DNA of 55,088 nt from an uncultured Treponema sp. (GCA_946628495.1 CAMOWQ010000002.1:1-55088), one strand, 5' to 3'. Positions 26,229 through 35,888 are shown, counted from the first letter of the stretch. Program-made: numbers and translations. Notes: a model not told the origin generated them from the sequence alone.

Positions 26229-26777
26229 ATGACAATTTATCTTTTATGCCGGAATCTGGAAATGTTTCTTGAATGGAAACATCAGTTTGCAGAATGTGAT
26301 GATGTTGATGTTGTGATGGATGATTTTGCGCATTTTATGGATACTCATAAAGTGCAGTGTGTGGTTTCGCCGGCCAATTCTTATGGCTGCATGGATGGCG
26401 GTTATGATGCTGCAATCACCGGGTATTTTGGCACAGCCTTAATGAAAAATGTTCAAAAATATATTCTGGAAAATTATTACGGCGAACAGCCTGTAGGTAC
26501 AAGTTTTATTATTGATATTCCCGAAACTGACAAAAAATTAATTCATACACCCACAATGCGCATTCCTTCAAAAATCAGGGAGCCTGAAATTGTTTATCAG
26601 TGTATGCGCACAACTTTAATGGAAGCACTAAAAAATAATATAGAAAGCATAGTTATTCCAGCCTTTGGCGGTGCAACAGGCATGGTGCCCTACAGAAACA
26701 TTGCAAAACTGATGAAAATGGGTTACGACCAGATTACAAATCCTCCCACAGAAATATTTAATTATGATATAATATAA
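26229..26777 (+). CDS. Macro-domain protein (ADP-ribose-binding type)
   Basis: 182-aa protein made of little more than a macro domain. Macro domains bind ADP-ribose or remove it from proteins or nucleic acids; some act as antitoxins. Seen: VVSPANSYGCMDGGYDAAI near residue 43, the usual N-x2-N...GGx(D)xAI loop that grips ADP-ribose, and IPAFGGATGMVPYR near residue 143, a late substrate loop. GAGG lies 7 nt before the ATG. It is followed after 15 bp by the clamp-like gene and shares its promoter. No ART or toxin gene adjoins, so an ADP-ribose function is from family only. Confidence 0.8.
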   Translation: MTIYLLCRNLEMFLEWKHQFAECDDVDVVMDDFAHFMDTHKVQCVVSPANSYGCMDGGYDAAITGYFGTALMKNVQKYILENYYGEQPVGTSFIIDIPETDKKLIHTPTMRIPSKIREPEIVYQCMRTTLMEALKNNIESIVIPAFGGATGMVPYRNIAKLMKMGYDQITNPPTEIFNYDII

Positions 26778-26792
26778 AAAAGAGGCAATTTT

Positions 26793-28142
26793 ATGACTAA
26801 TGAAGAAGCAATGTCGTATTGGAAGGGCGGTGACCCTTCTGAAGTTTTGAGATTTACGAATCCTTATGATTACGAGGGATGTATTGTTGGCGTTTCTACG
26901 GACGGGCGTGCAGTTTATGATATTTTTGAAGTGTTTGCCTATGCCCAGGAACAGGAAGAAGCCAGTGATGATGATGAAAATTTCGTGCATCAAATTTTAG
27001 ATATGATAAATCATGATTTGAGACTTTATAATCCTAACGATAAAATTCCAGTCTTTTTCCGCCCCGATGTTGAAGATATTGATGAAAATCTTTGTATCGA
27101 TGACAGCCCTTATGGAAATTTTGAAGATTGCGTTTTAGGTGCTGATTTTAGGGAAGAACGATATGTTTTTTCTCTGTCCAAAATGGTAGATGAACTTGTA
27201 ATATCTCACGAAATGACAAAAGAAGAAGCCGTAAACTATGTTTATTCCCTAAAAGATGCAGGCTGCGTTATTAATGGCGTTTGTAACTATGTAATTGTCG
27301 ATGATTTGTATGAGCATATTTCCTTAAGCGTGGAAACTAATCAGACATATAATAGTTTTTATTCACCTGATTTTGAAAAAGACTGTTTTGAATTTAGCGG
27401 CAAGGATTTCCTGTCTGTACTTGATTTAGCTAGAATTATGGAATTCAACACACCACATCATGAAGCAACATCACATATTCAGATAATAAAAAAAGAAGAT
27501 GATGATTCAAAGGTTTTTGTTAATGCTACTGATGGAAGAATGTTATGCAGGCTGATTTTAATGCCACTTAATAAATCAACACTTGCAAAACCAATCTATT
27601 TGTCTTTGCATTTTTTATGTTATTTTTTGACTACAAAGAAAATCTCAGAAACCGATACAGTAAAGATATTTGAAGGCAAAGGTTATTTGTTTTTGAAAGT
27701 GAATGATGAGCTCTATAGCACGATTTTCAAAGATATCATCTATGCTAAAATCGAAAAGGTAATTCCAACAAATCAGCCCTATAAGGCAGAATTTAGTGCA
27801 AAAGAATTAAAAACTTTTATTGATTCAATTTATAATGACTATAATAATCTTGAAAACTATGAAGATGAAAATGGAAAAGTCATTACAGACTACCATGGAA
27901 TTGATTGCACCTTTGAAAATGGCCAGCTTTCATTACACTTTGTAAAAAGCGAAAAATCTATTCCATGTACATATAACTGCGAAGAAGGATTCCATTTCAA
28001 AATAGGTGCACGATATGCTGCATTATTAACTAGTTTCTATAAGGAAAAAATTGTCTTTGAAATGAAGGGTGCTGAATCAGCGTTTAAAATTGATATGGAT
28101 AATCTTATGACGGTCTTTATGCCTATGCGTCTGGATGTCTAA
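26793..28142 (+). CDS. Beta-sliding-clamp-like protein with an extra N-terminal domain
   Basis: 449 aa. Residues about 195-449 resemble DnaN domains II-III: NATDGRMLCRLIL near 243 (compare ATDGHRLA), AKIEKVIPTN near 316 (compare Y-x-K/R-VIP), a final-domain strand pattern with HFKIGARYAALLTSF near 408, and the C-terminus FMPMRLDV, almost the E. coli beta ending MPMRL. The first 190 residues are unrecognised. They contain GCIVGVSTDGRAVYDIFEV near residue 30, an Asp/Glu cluster (EEASDDDENF), and a repeat-like TKEEAVNYVYSLKDAGCV near 150 that recalls the opening NEEAMSYW. The replicative dnaN is not in this window. GAGG precedes the ATG. Role unknown; it could bind DNA or clamp-binding partners, or be a clamp decoy. 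Confidence 0.6.
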   Translation: MTNEEAMSYWKGGDPSEVLRFTNPYDYEGCIVGVSTDGRAVYDIFEVFAYAQEQEEASDDDENFVHQILDMINHDLRLYNPNDKIPVFFRPDVEDIDENLCIDDSPYGNFEDCVLGADFREERYVFSLSKMVDELVISHEMTKEEAVNYVYSLKDAGCVINGVCNYVIVDDLYEHISLSVETNQTYNSFYSPDFEKDCFEFSGKDFLSVLDLARIMEFNTPHHEATSHIQIIKKEDDDSKVFVNATDGRMLCRLILMPLNKSTLAKPIYLSLHFLCYFLTTKKISETDTVKIFEGKGYLFLKVNDELYSTIFKDIIYAKIEKVIPTNQPYKAEFSAKELKTFIDSIYNDYNNLENYEDENGKVITDYHGIDCTFENGQLSLHFVKSEKSIPCTYNCEEGFHFKIGARYAALLTSFYKEKIVFEMKGAESAFKIDMDNLMTVFMPMRLDV

Positions 28143-28175
28143 AAAAATAGTCGCTATATAAGCAGTTCAGTTATA

Positions 28176-31112
28176 TTATTCGTTCATATTATCAGCCAGC
28201 GTGGTTTCGCCAGAAATGTCAGATGCCTTTGCATAACGATGTTTTTGCGTTGTTTTTACAACTGTGCCTTTTCCCTGCTGGCTGGTAATTTCAATTGTAC
28301 CGCCCATTAGGTTCATAAGTTTTTTAGTAACATTAAGGCCAAGTCCTGAACTTCCGTTCTTTCTGTTTATTTCGTTATCTTCGCGCAAAAATTCATCGTA
28401 AATTTTTGGAAGGAATTCTTCAGAAATACCAATGCCTGTATCTTCGCAAAGGAATTCAACAATGCATTCATCATCATTTACCGGAATCTGTTTAATGCTG
28501 TATTTTATTGTGCCGCCTTTAGGTGTATATTTTATGGCATTCATTACAATATTCATTACAACATCCGTAGTAAGGAACAAATCCTGATAAACATACGGAT
28601 ATGAAATTTCTGAACTGTATTCAACTTTAATTTTGTTTCGTTCAACAGTATCTTTTATAATTTCATAAATGCGTTCAACTGCATGTGAAATATCGCTAGG
28701 GGTTTCAGTAACATGAATAGCATCTGTTTCGAGCCTGCTGAATTCAAGGACATTATTTATAAAATTCAGCATGTATTCTTCTGACTGCTTTGCTTTTGCA
28801 AGATTCTTTTTTATTAAATCAGCATTTTCGATGTTATTCTGCATTTTTTCCGTATATTCAATAATACGTCGCATTGGTGAAAGAATATCTTTTGCCATAT
28901 TCAGCATAAAAACATTCTTTGCCTGACTTGCAGCCGTAACATTTTCAACAGCACGAACTAAATCATCTTTTTGAATACGTTCTTTTTCTTCGATTTCTTT
29001 TCTAGTCTTTTCTTCAGTAACATCGGTAACAAAAACATAATAAATATCACCATATTTTTCGGTATGAAGTCTTCTTCCTATACTATGAAGATATTTTATT
29101 GTACCGTTACGTGTTTTTGTCCTAAAATCAATGTTGCAAATTGTAGAACCAGTTGCAACCTGTGTCTTAATGCTTTTTACAACTGAATCATAATCTTCTG
29201 GAAGAACAAGCCCCGTAAAATTATTGTTTGTATGCTTTCGGAATTCTTCGGCAGACGTACAATCAAACATTTTCATAATTGTTTTATTAAATGCAACAAT
29301 TTCGAAATCGCCGTCTGCATGACAAGAAAAATAACCACCAGGAAAACTTTCTGCTACTTCATTTGCGGCAAGAAGCATATTTTCGCTAAGATCAAGTTTT
29401 GTAGAATTTGCTTCGGTTTCAAACAATGACCGCTCATCATTATTATTAGTCATTGTCATTACCGTTGTCTTTTTAAGATAATCTTCGAATTTATAAACAG
29501 GAAGCGGCTTTGAAAAATAAAAACCCTGAATAAAATCGCATCCAAGACTTTTTAACATTCTAAACTGTTCGCTAGATTCCGCACCTTCGGCAACCGTAAG
29601 AAGTCCAAGTTTATGTGCCATTTTTATAACACTTTCTATTACAACTTCGTTTGCCTTTATATTTTTTACAAAACTGATATCAAGTTTTAGTATATCCAAA
29701 GGAAAAGATGAAAGCATTCCGAGTGAAGAATAACCAGAACCAAAATCATCCATCTCAATCATAAAACCCATTTCCTGAGTTCGTTTTACCTGAGATATAA
29801 TTACATCAGTTTTTTCGGTATACAACGATTCGGTAACTTCCATGTGAAGAAGACTGTGATCAATATTATACGAATCAATTGTCTGAAAAAGATTTTCAAG
29901 CCATCCATCTTCTAGCAAATCATGCCGCGAAACATTAACCGAAACAGGAACAAGCGGAAAACCATTATCCTGCCAGCGTTTAATATCTTTACAAACCTGA
30001 CTTATGATGAATAAATCCAGCTTTGAAATAAAACCGTTTCGTTCAAAAAGCGGAATAAAATGACTCGGTGCTAAAAAACCATATTCAGGATGTTCCCAGC
30101 GAACCAACGCTTCTGCACCGGCAATCTTTCCTGTTATAGCTTCATGCTTTGGCTGATAAAAAACACGGAATTCTTCGTTTACAAGCCCACGTTCCATTGT
30201 TTCGCTTATGCGTTGTTCATCAAGAAGTTGCTGCTGAAGACTGTCTTCATAAAAAGCAATGTCTTTTCCGTAAATGCCCTTAATCTGACTTAACGCAAGA
30301 AAAGCCCTGTCGCAACAAAGAATCATAGGACATTCAGCATCAACAGGCGCATATACACCAATCTTTACAATCTGTCTTGGAATAGGTGCAGTATCAAGGA
30401 TGTTCTGCTTTATTCGTATAAGACGGTCAACATCAACTTTTTCTTTATATTCATAAAAAAGAATATACTGGTCGCCGCCAAAACGTCCGCTTATGCCGTC
30501 TGGCATTGCATTACGAAGCATACGAGCCGTATAAGCAAGAAAATCGTTACATTTTTTTTCGCCATAAAGTGAATTCGAAGTCTTAAAATTGTAAAAATCA
30601 AAGGCAATTATACAAAAGCGTTTCTGCGGATTATTTCGAATAATAAGTTCTGCCTTATGAAGAAAAGCCTGCCTTGTATAAAGCCCCGTAAGTTCATCGC
30701 GTTCAAGCTCGTAAATTTCGTTATTAACTTCTACAAGTTTTAAGGTTGTACGGATTCTGTTTACAACACGTTTTTCGTTATAAGGATATTTTAGAAAATC
30801 AATTACGCCAAATTCTAAAAGTTCATCTTCTAAATCGGGATATTCACCTTCAGTGGTAATAAGTACAGGAATATTTTCTATGGTAGACAGGCTGCGAATT
30901 ACTTTTAAAATGGAAATAGACAGTTGAATATCAATGATTACAATAGAAAAATCATGAACACCATCCTGGAGTAAAGACAACGCATCGTTTTCTGAAGTTG
31001 TTTCTGTAATTTCAAATTGAGAAGCTAATATTTCTTTTAACTGGTTGGCATTTTCCTTATTGCGTTCGACTAATAGGATTTCATGCCTATGCCCTGTCTT
31101 AAAATACCCCAT
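28176..31112 (-). CDS. REC-GGDEF-EAL-PAS-histidine-kinase-like hybrid protein
   Basis: 978-aa cytoplasmic signalling protein. Order: receiver (about 8-125, phospho-Asp in VIIDIQL, Lys in FLKYPY); GGDEF-like (about 135-290) with GRFGGDQY, so the signature is changed to GGDQY; EAL (about 300-550) with AEALVRWEH, VNVSRHDL, EVTES, MDDFGSGYSS, LKLDISF and AEGAES all present, so cyclic di-GMP phosphodiesterase activity is likely; PAS (about 590-710); a HisKA-like coiled region whose usual S-H-E-x-R-T-P is AKDILSP, lacking the phospho-His; and an ATPase domain with NAIKYTP, DTGIGIS and GSSGLGL. A longer reading from 31139 would start inside the promoter box, so ATG 31112 is chosen. Followed by no co-oriented gene; the cyclase gene lies upstream. 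Confidence 0.88.
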   Translation of the reverse strand: MGYFKTGHRHEILLVERNKENANQLKEILASQFEITETTSENDALSLLQDGVHDFSIVIIDIQLSISILKVIRSLSTIENIPVLITTEGEYPDLEDELLEFGVIDFLKYPYNEKRVVNRIRTTLKLVEVNNEIYELERDELTGLYTRQAFLHKAELIIRNNPQKRFCIIAFDFYNFKTSNSLYGEKKCNDFLAYTARMLRNAMPDGISGRFGGDQYILFYEYKEKVDVDRLIRIKQNILDTAPIPRQIVKIGVYAPVDAECPMILCCDRAFLALSQIKGIYGKDIAFYEDSLQQQLLDEQRISETMERGLVNEEFRVFYQPKHEAITGKIAGAEALVRWEHPEYGFLAPSHFIPLFERNGFISKLDLFIISQVCKDIKRWQDNGFPLVPVSVNVSRHDLLEDGWLENLFQTIDSYNIDHSLLHMEVTESLYTEKTDVIISQVKRTQEMGFMIEMDDFGSGYSSLGMLSSFPLDILKLDISFVKNIKANEVVIESVIKMAHKLGLLTVAEGAESSEQFRMLKSLGCDFIQGFYFSKPLPVYKFEDYLKKTTVMTMTNNNDERSLFETEANSTKLDLSENMLLAANEVAESFPGGYFSCHADGDFEIVAFNKTIMKMFDCTSAEEFRKHTNNNFTGLVLPEDYDSVVKSIKTQVATGSTICNIDFRTKTRNGTIKYLHSIGRRLHTEKYGDIYYVFVTDVTEEKTRKEIEEKERIQKDDLVRAVENVTAASQAKNVFMLNMAKDILSPMRRIIEYTEKMQNNIENADLIKKNLAKAKQSEEYMLNFINNVLEFSRLETDAIHVTETPSDISHAVERIYEIIKDTVERNKIKVEYSSEISYPYVYQDLFLTTDVVMNIVMNAIKYTPKGGTIKYSIKQIPVNDDECIVEFLCEDTGIGISEEFLPKIYDEFLREDNEINRKNGSSGLGLNVTKKLMNLMGGTIEITSQQGKGTVVKTTQKHRYAKASDISGETTLADNMNE

Positions 31113-31137
31113 AACTTTTTTCCATCCAATAAAAAAC

Positions 31138-31146
31138 ATTATAACA
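31138..31146 (-). promoter_or_regulatory. Extended -10 (TGTTATAAT) of the EAL-hybrid gene
   Basis: TGT followed by TATAAT on the minus strand, 25 nt before the ATG at 31112. The alternative upstream ATG at 31139 overlaps this box and so cannot be on the mRNA it would produce. Confidence 0.55.
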
Positions 31147-31202
31147 TATTTTTATCATAATACAATGTATTTTTCAGACGCTTATAATGCAATTTTTAAG
31201 AC

Positions 31203-32441
31203 TTAGATATTATCATATAATTCGTATGTTGTCATAACTCCATGATTTTTTATCTGTTCATTCTTTGGCATAGAAATATTAAAACCTTTACCAAGCAATT
31301 CTGAACGCACGCTTTCGGTAATTCGGATTGTATCAGTATCTGCAACAGCCTGCATTCTGCTTGCAACATTAACAGTATCGCCCCAAACATCGTATATGAA
31401 TTTTGTTGTTCCAATAACACCAGCCGTAACAGGTCCTGAACTAACTCCAATCCTTAATTTGAATTTTATCTTTGCATTTTTATTGTAATCATTTAAATCT
31501 TCTTTCATGCCTAATGCAAACAGTGCAAGTCTTGAAGCATTATCTTCCGACGCTTCTGGCAAACCGGCAGCAACCATATACGCATCGCCAATAGTCTTAA
31601 TTTTTTCAATTCCTTCAAGTTTTGCACGCAAATCAAATCTACAGAACAAATCATTCAATGCATCAACGAGTTCCTTTGCATCATAATGCTGGGAAATTTC
31701 TGTAAAACCGACAATATCAGCAAAAAGAATACTTACATTTTCATAATCTTCTGCAATTACATGTTCATTGAACGATTTTCGTGCCTTTAAATCTTCTGCA
31801 ATCTTATCTGGAAAAATTGAATGAAGCAGTCTGTCGCTTTTTAACATTTCGGATCTAAGTCTGTCTTCAAATTCATTTTTCTTTAATCTAAGTTTATGCC
31901 TTTCGAACATAAGCAGGAACGTACAGGAAAAATCTGCAAAATATAAAACAGGAAATCTGGAAAGAAAACTTTGAGTATAAAACTCTGTAAAATTATTTCG
32001 TAACGGCGTACAAAACAGAACAATAAGAACAATCTGAAAAAATAAGCTTAGCAAAAATCCCCAGCCCATATCAAGAAACCCCATGAACATGGAAGGAATT
32101 ATCATAATCCAAAGAATTGCAAAACCTTCATTTGCTCCTGTTACAGCAAAAAAAGTCAGTACAAAGGCAAATAAAATGGTTAACAGCAGTGTAATTATAC
32201 GTAACTCTACTTTTAAGAAATTCAAAAGGATACACAGGGACATCATAAAAATTATAAAGGAAGTTAAAATTCCTGTAACAATATATCCTTTTACAAAATT
32301 TAAGATTGTAACAAGCAAAACTGCTATATCAAGAAAAATTAACGCTTTAGTTAAGATTTTTTTTGTCTGCTGAATATATTCAAAATCGGTATTCGGCGTA
32401 AATATTATTTTAAATACATTCTTAATTGAATCTGATTTCAT
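31203..32441 (-). CDS. Membrane-bound class III adenylate cyclase
   Basis: 412 aa. The N-terminal half (about 28-185) has six hydrophobic helices. A short coiled linker (HKLRLKKNEFEDRLRSEML) leads to a class III cyclase domain (about 215-412). Metal-binding Asps are in SILFADIVGFT and IGDAYM. Lys of EKIKTIGDAY and the Asp of YDVWGDTVNVASRM match the adenine-selecting and transition-state (N-x3-R) positions, so cAMP is the likely product. There is no periplasmic sensor or HAMP domain. Adjacent to the c-di-GMP hybrid on the same strand, 90 bp apart, probably a separate transcript. Confidence 0.88.
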   Translation of the reverse strand: MKSDSIKNVFKIIFTPNTDFEYIQQTKKILTKALIFLDIAVLLVTILNFVKGYIVTGILTSFIIFMMSLCILLNFLKVELRIITLLLTILFAFVLTFFAVTGANEGFAILWIMIIPSMFMGFLDMGWGFLLSLFFQIVLIVLFCTPLRNNFTEFYTQSFLSRFPVLYFADFSCTFLLMFERHKLRLKKNEFEDRLRSEMLKSDRLLHSIFPDKIAEDLKARKSFNEHVIAEDYENVSILFADIVGFTEISQHYDAKELVDALNDLFCRFDLRAKLEGIEKIKTIGDAYMVAAGLPEASEDNASRLALFALGMKEDLNDYNKNAKIKFKLRIGVSSGPVTAGVIGTTKFIYDVWGDTVNVASRMQAVADTDTIRITESVRSELLGKGFNISMPKNEQIKNHGVMTTYELYDNI

Positions 32442-32593
32442 TTATAGCGATAAACTCCTCTTCTCCTAAAATTATGAACTTTATGTAAAATCACAACCGC
32501 AGGCCATATTATAGATTATCGGTATAAACAAAGTTTTAAACACGCTTATTAAAATAAATATTTATAGCGTTTGCTCATTAAAATTAAAAAAAA

Positions 32594-33184
32594 TTAAAAC
32601 CTTATAGAAACACCTATACTCAATATGAGATTCCACAAAAGAATAGACTCCCATTTTTTTATTACATTTCCTTTTTCGTCATAAGTATCATCATAAAATG
32701 AAAACGTATTAGCAAAATACCCAAACTCAAATTTTGGTACACAGGCTTTGTTTTTTCTTGCTCCAGGTTCCCATCCCAATCTTACATCGAATGGAACATA
32801 TAAAAAAGTTCCTGCAGTTGTACAACAAAATCCGGTTCCATACGTAAGATATAAATCATAAAACCAGAAAGAAGTATCTGCCAGAAAATTAAAAGTTCTT
32901 TGGTAATATTCTAAAGATTTTTCACCATCAAAAATTAAACCCAAAATAATTAACCCCATATTAGCTTCACGACAATTAACATTTATTCCAGCATCAAAAC
33001 TAAAGATATTATTTATAGGAAAAGACCAGGCAACTTTTACATCTGCACTGAAAGCTGGAACATAAGAAACTTCTAAACGAAGCGGTGTTTTTAAATAATT
33101 TGCATCAGACTCAGAATTTTCTTTTGCAGACAGTCCTGCAAAACAGGCAAAAAGAATTGTAAAAATACAGAATAATTTTTTCAT
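32594..33184 (-). CDS. Exported, probable outer-membrane/envelope protein
   Basis: 196 aa from ATG 33184, which overlaps the stop of the clostripain-like gene as ATGA. Signal peptide MKKLFCIFTILFACFAGLSA with likely cleavage after LSA. The mature part alternates aromatic and polar residues (RLEVSYVPAFSADVKVAW, then KFEFGYFANTFSFYDD) and ends SIGVSIRF with a terminal Phe, the pattern of a small outer-membrane beta-barrel. No family recognised. Last gene of the five-gene exported operon. Confidence 0.65.
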   Translation of the reverse strand: MKKLFCIFTILFACFAGLSAKENSESDANYLKTPLRLEVSYVPAFSADVKVAWSFPINNIFSFDAGINVNCREANMGLIILGLIFDGEKSLEYYQRTFNFLADTSFWFYDLYLTYGTGFCCTTAGTFLYVPFDVRLGWEPGARKNKACVPKFEFGYFANTFSFYDDTYDEKGNVIKKWESILLWNLILSIGVSIRF

Positions 33185-34530
33185 AAAATATCTCCCCAAA
33201 TTTCCAAATAATAAGGTTCATACTGATTATAAAATCCAAATGCCGAATAGATTTTTACAAATATTTCATCAAAATCTTTCTCATTCAGATTAATACTTTC
33301 ATTTTTATCGGAATACAAAATTTCTGATAATCCACTACTCTTATACAGAAAAACTTGAAAATCAAATTCAATAGAAGAATACAAATTTACTTCTTTTATT
33401 CTTTCAGCAGCGCTAACTCTAAACCAATCAATATCTTTAGAACACCACAAATATGATTCAACTTTTGTTACTTCTTTATCCAATTGAATTTCATGCGCCA
33501 GTGATTGAAAATTATTATTTTCGTAATTATCTACATTTTCCAAATCTGATGCAGATAGTTGATACTTTTGCAAAAAACTTAAATATGATGGACAATAAGA
33601 AAGAAAGTTTAATCTTTGCTGAGTATATTCCCAAGAATCAGGCGAATAATTAAAATATTGAGGAAAGAAAATTGAAAGCCCATAAGAATTATACGCCTTA
33701 TTGCATATTAGAATTTCATCAAATGATTTACAAATAGATTCATCCAAAAGAAACTTTAAATCAATTACTTCGCTTGTATACTCTCCTGCATAAAAAGAAT
33801 TATCTTTTACAAAATTAACATCTACGGAAGTTCCAAAATATTCTTCTAATGAACTAAGAAAATTCTTAAGCAAAGAATTTTTATCTATATAGATAGAAGA
33901 AATTGTTGATTTTTTGCTCTGATATTCTGAATCATAAGTATCGCAGATTGCAATACATTTTTCTTCAACAGTTGAATCCGAAAATAATAGGGGAACAATT
34001 TTATCATAAGGCATACCATCTTCTGGAATTGACTTCTGAGAAAATATTACAGAATCTGTAAAACCTATTAATTCTGAAGCGACTTCTATCGTTGCCATAT
34101 TACATGCATCAAATAAAATAATGTCAAAATGACCTATTCCTGAATCTTTTATAGCAGAAGAAATATCTGACAAAGACAAAGATTTTTTTCCCTTTTCGTC
34201 AAAACATACACTTCTACTTTTAGGTGTAAATTGTTCACCAGATTTCCAGCCGCCACCATGATTCCATAAATCCAGAAAAATTTTATCTGCCTTATAATTT
34301 TTTGATGCATATTGTAGAATTTTCTCCAGAATAATTTTATCACCAGAATTTACATCATCATCAAGCCATTCTAAAGTTATTCCAATTTCCGGATATTCTA
34401 ATTCTGTTACATTTGTTTTTTCTCCATCATAAGCAATTTCATACAAACGTGCTTCATCCCAATCATCAGTATAAAAATCTCCAGTATGTCTGTCGGCAAA
34501 CATAAGTACAATATCATTTTCTGCTGTCAT
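33181..34530 (-). CDS. Clostripain-family (peptidase C11) protein, N-terminus broken or shortened
   Basis: 449 aa as an open frame. Catalytic pair of the C11 family: His in FLDLWNHGGGWKSG near residue 91 and Cys in LFDACNMATIEVA near residue 142. The domain starts abruptly (ENDIVLMFADRH), without the usual preceding strand and without a signal peptide, and no Shine-Dalgarno precedes ATG 34530. An ATG at 34586 overlaps the upstream stop as ATGA, like the other junctions here. Its frame closes at 34530 unless one T is added to the T7 run at 34561-34567; with eight T it would continue into this protein. The C-terminal part (about 330-449) resembles a small beta-sandwich. It may be a pseudogene, a phase-variable gene, or a sequencing slip. 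Confidence 0.65.
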   Translation of the reverse strand: MTAENDIVLMFADRHTGDFYTDDWDEARLYEIAYDGEKTNVTELEYPEIGITLEWLDDDVNSGDKIILEKILQYASKNYKADKIFLDLWNHGGGWKSGEQFTPKSRSVCFDEKGKKSLSLSDISSAIKDSGIGHFDIILFDACNMATIEVASELIGFTDSVIFSQKSIPEDGMPYDKIVPLLFSDSTVEEKCIAICDTYDSEYQSKKSTISSIYIDKNSLLKNFLSSLEEYFGTSVDVNFVKDNSFYAGEYTSEVIDLKFLLDESICKSFDEILICNKAYNSYGLSIFFPQYFNYSPDSWEYTQQRLNFLSYCPSYLSFLQKYQLSASDLENVDNYENNNFQSLAHEIQLDKEVTKVESYLWCSKDIDWFRVSAAERIKEVNLYSSIEFDFQVFLYKSSGLSEILYSDKNESINLNEKDFDEIFVKIYSAFGFYNQYEPYYLEIWGDIL

Positions 34531-34582
34531 ACCAGTAACAATTTCTTTAAAATCAGAATAAAAAAAGCACTATCCTTGAAGT

Positions 34583-35887
34583 TCATTTAAATTTTATCCT
34601 GTTTATTGTGTAACAATCTGTAATATAAAGAGTATTCTTTTCACCAAAGCAAGTTGCTCCGGCTGTTCCTGTATACATAGGTATTTCACACTCAATTGTT
34701 CCTCTCTTTAAATCTAATACGGAAACCTTATTATCACTTGACGGCTGAACATAGTATTTTCCGACAATACAGCCTTGCTGAAGGGCATTCATATTACCCT
34801 GACCAGAATTTGTCAGTAAGGTCTTCCAGTCCAGATTTCCGTCTTCCGTATTAAAACAATACACGCATCCGTAATCTGCCGGTACATAAAGTTTTTTATC
34901 TTTTAGTGTAATCATGCCAACTCCGTCATAATCCCAATCCAAAAGCTGTTCCCACTGAAGCTCATAGGTATCCAGTGACATTGCTCCAATATATGCCCTG
35001 TCTTTTAGGTCCGGACTTGGCTTCCAGTATGCAAAATAGGCATTCTTTTCATCCAGCACAATATTATTGTATACCGTAGTACTTACCTCATCGAACTTAA
35101 ATTCAATACAGTCCTCGAACGGAATTTCTGAATTCATAAGTGATTTTATATTGTACACTGTAAACGGTGAACTTCCGTGATGAAGAAATAACTTATCATC
35201 TCTAATCTGAAGAAATCCGTAATCCATTGGCATATAACGTTCCATAAAGCGATTTGTAATAACATTGCCTGATTTATCAAGAACAAGGAAATAGAAATAT
35301 CCATGTTCATATACAAATACATATTTATCTTCCCACGGAGTAACATAGGCTTCGTCAACTAAAGACAGTCCATGCCAACCGTTATCCTCAGGCATCCATC
35401 TCCATTTTATGGATAAATCATTTTTATCTAAACAAAATATTTCTATCCATATATTATCGAACATCAAATGCGTACGTTTTGTAAGGATTATAAGATTATC
35501 TGCGTTCATTACAATACTCGAAAGATTATATGCCTGACTATCTGTATAACCATAAGCCTGTGCAAGATCCTGTAGAGCAAAACATTCATAAGAAAAATCA
35601 TCTTTCTTTATTTTAAAGATTTTTCCAGGACTCTTTTCTGTTCCATTAGAAATTGCATATACATACTTATCATCATTAATTATACTACGCGGAGTAAAAA
35701 AACAGCTTTCTATTCCAAGATGCCCGTCAGCATAAATGTCAAGAGATCTCTTCTCATAATCTATATTTTTTATGTATGAGGGCTTCCGATTTTGCCTCCT
35801 AATATAATAACTACAGGATACACTGCTAAAAATGTATATACAGCAGACAAACAAGACCAATGATTTTATAAAAACGTTTCTTTGCAT
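34583..35887 (-). CDS. Beta-propeller (PQQ-like) lipoprotein
   Basis: 434 aa from ATG 35887, with the Shine-Dalgarno AAAGGAA just upstream; the ATG at 35902 lies before it. The hydrophobic leader ends FSSVSC, a lipobox, so the mature protein starts with a lipidated Cys. The body has repeated four-strand units with Trp/Asp-rich turns (NDLSIKWRWMPED, TYELQWEQLLDWDYD, EDGNLDWKTLLTNSG), as in PQQ-binding-like or YncE-like propellers. The unit YVPADYGCVYCFNTEDGNLDW is a typical PQQ repeat. There is no catalytic motif, so it is probably a scaffold or binding protein. Its stop overlaps an ATG (ATGA) leading into the protease gene. Confidence 0.75.
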   Translation of the reverse strand: MQRNVFIKSLVLFVCCIYIFSSVSCSYYIRRQNRKPSYIKNIDYEKRSLDIYADGHLGIESCFFTPRSIINDDKYVYAISNGTEKSPGKIFKIKKDDFSYECFALQDLAQAYGYTDSQAYNLSSIVMNADNLIILTKRTHLMFDNIWIEIFCLDKNDLSIKWRWMPEDNGWHGLSLVDEAYVTPWEDKYVFVYEHGYFYFLVLDKSGNVITNRFMERYMPMDYGFLQIRDDKLFLHHGSSPFTVYNIKSLMNSEIPFEDCIEFKFDEVSTTVYNNIVLDEKNAYFAYWKPSPDLKDRAYIGAMSLDTYELQWEQLLDWDYDGVGMITLKDKKLYVPADYGCVYCFNTEDGNLDWKTLLTNSGQGNMNALQQGCIVGKYYVQPSSDNKVSVLDLKRGTIECEIPMYTGTAGATCFGEKNTLYITDCYTINRIKFK

Positions 35888-35888
35888 T

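Noticed and set aside
31113-31139. Upstream ATG of the EAL-hybrid gene
   Set aside because: The codon overlaps the TATAAT box, so a transcript from that promoter could not contain it.
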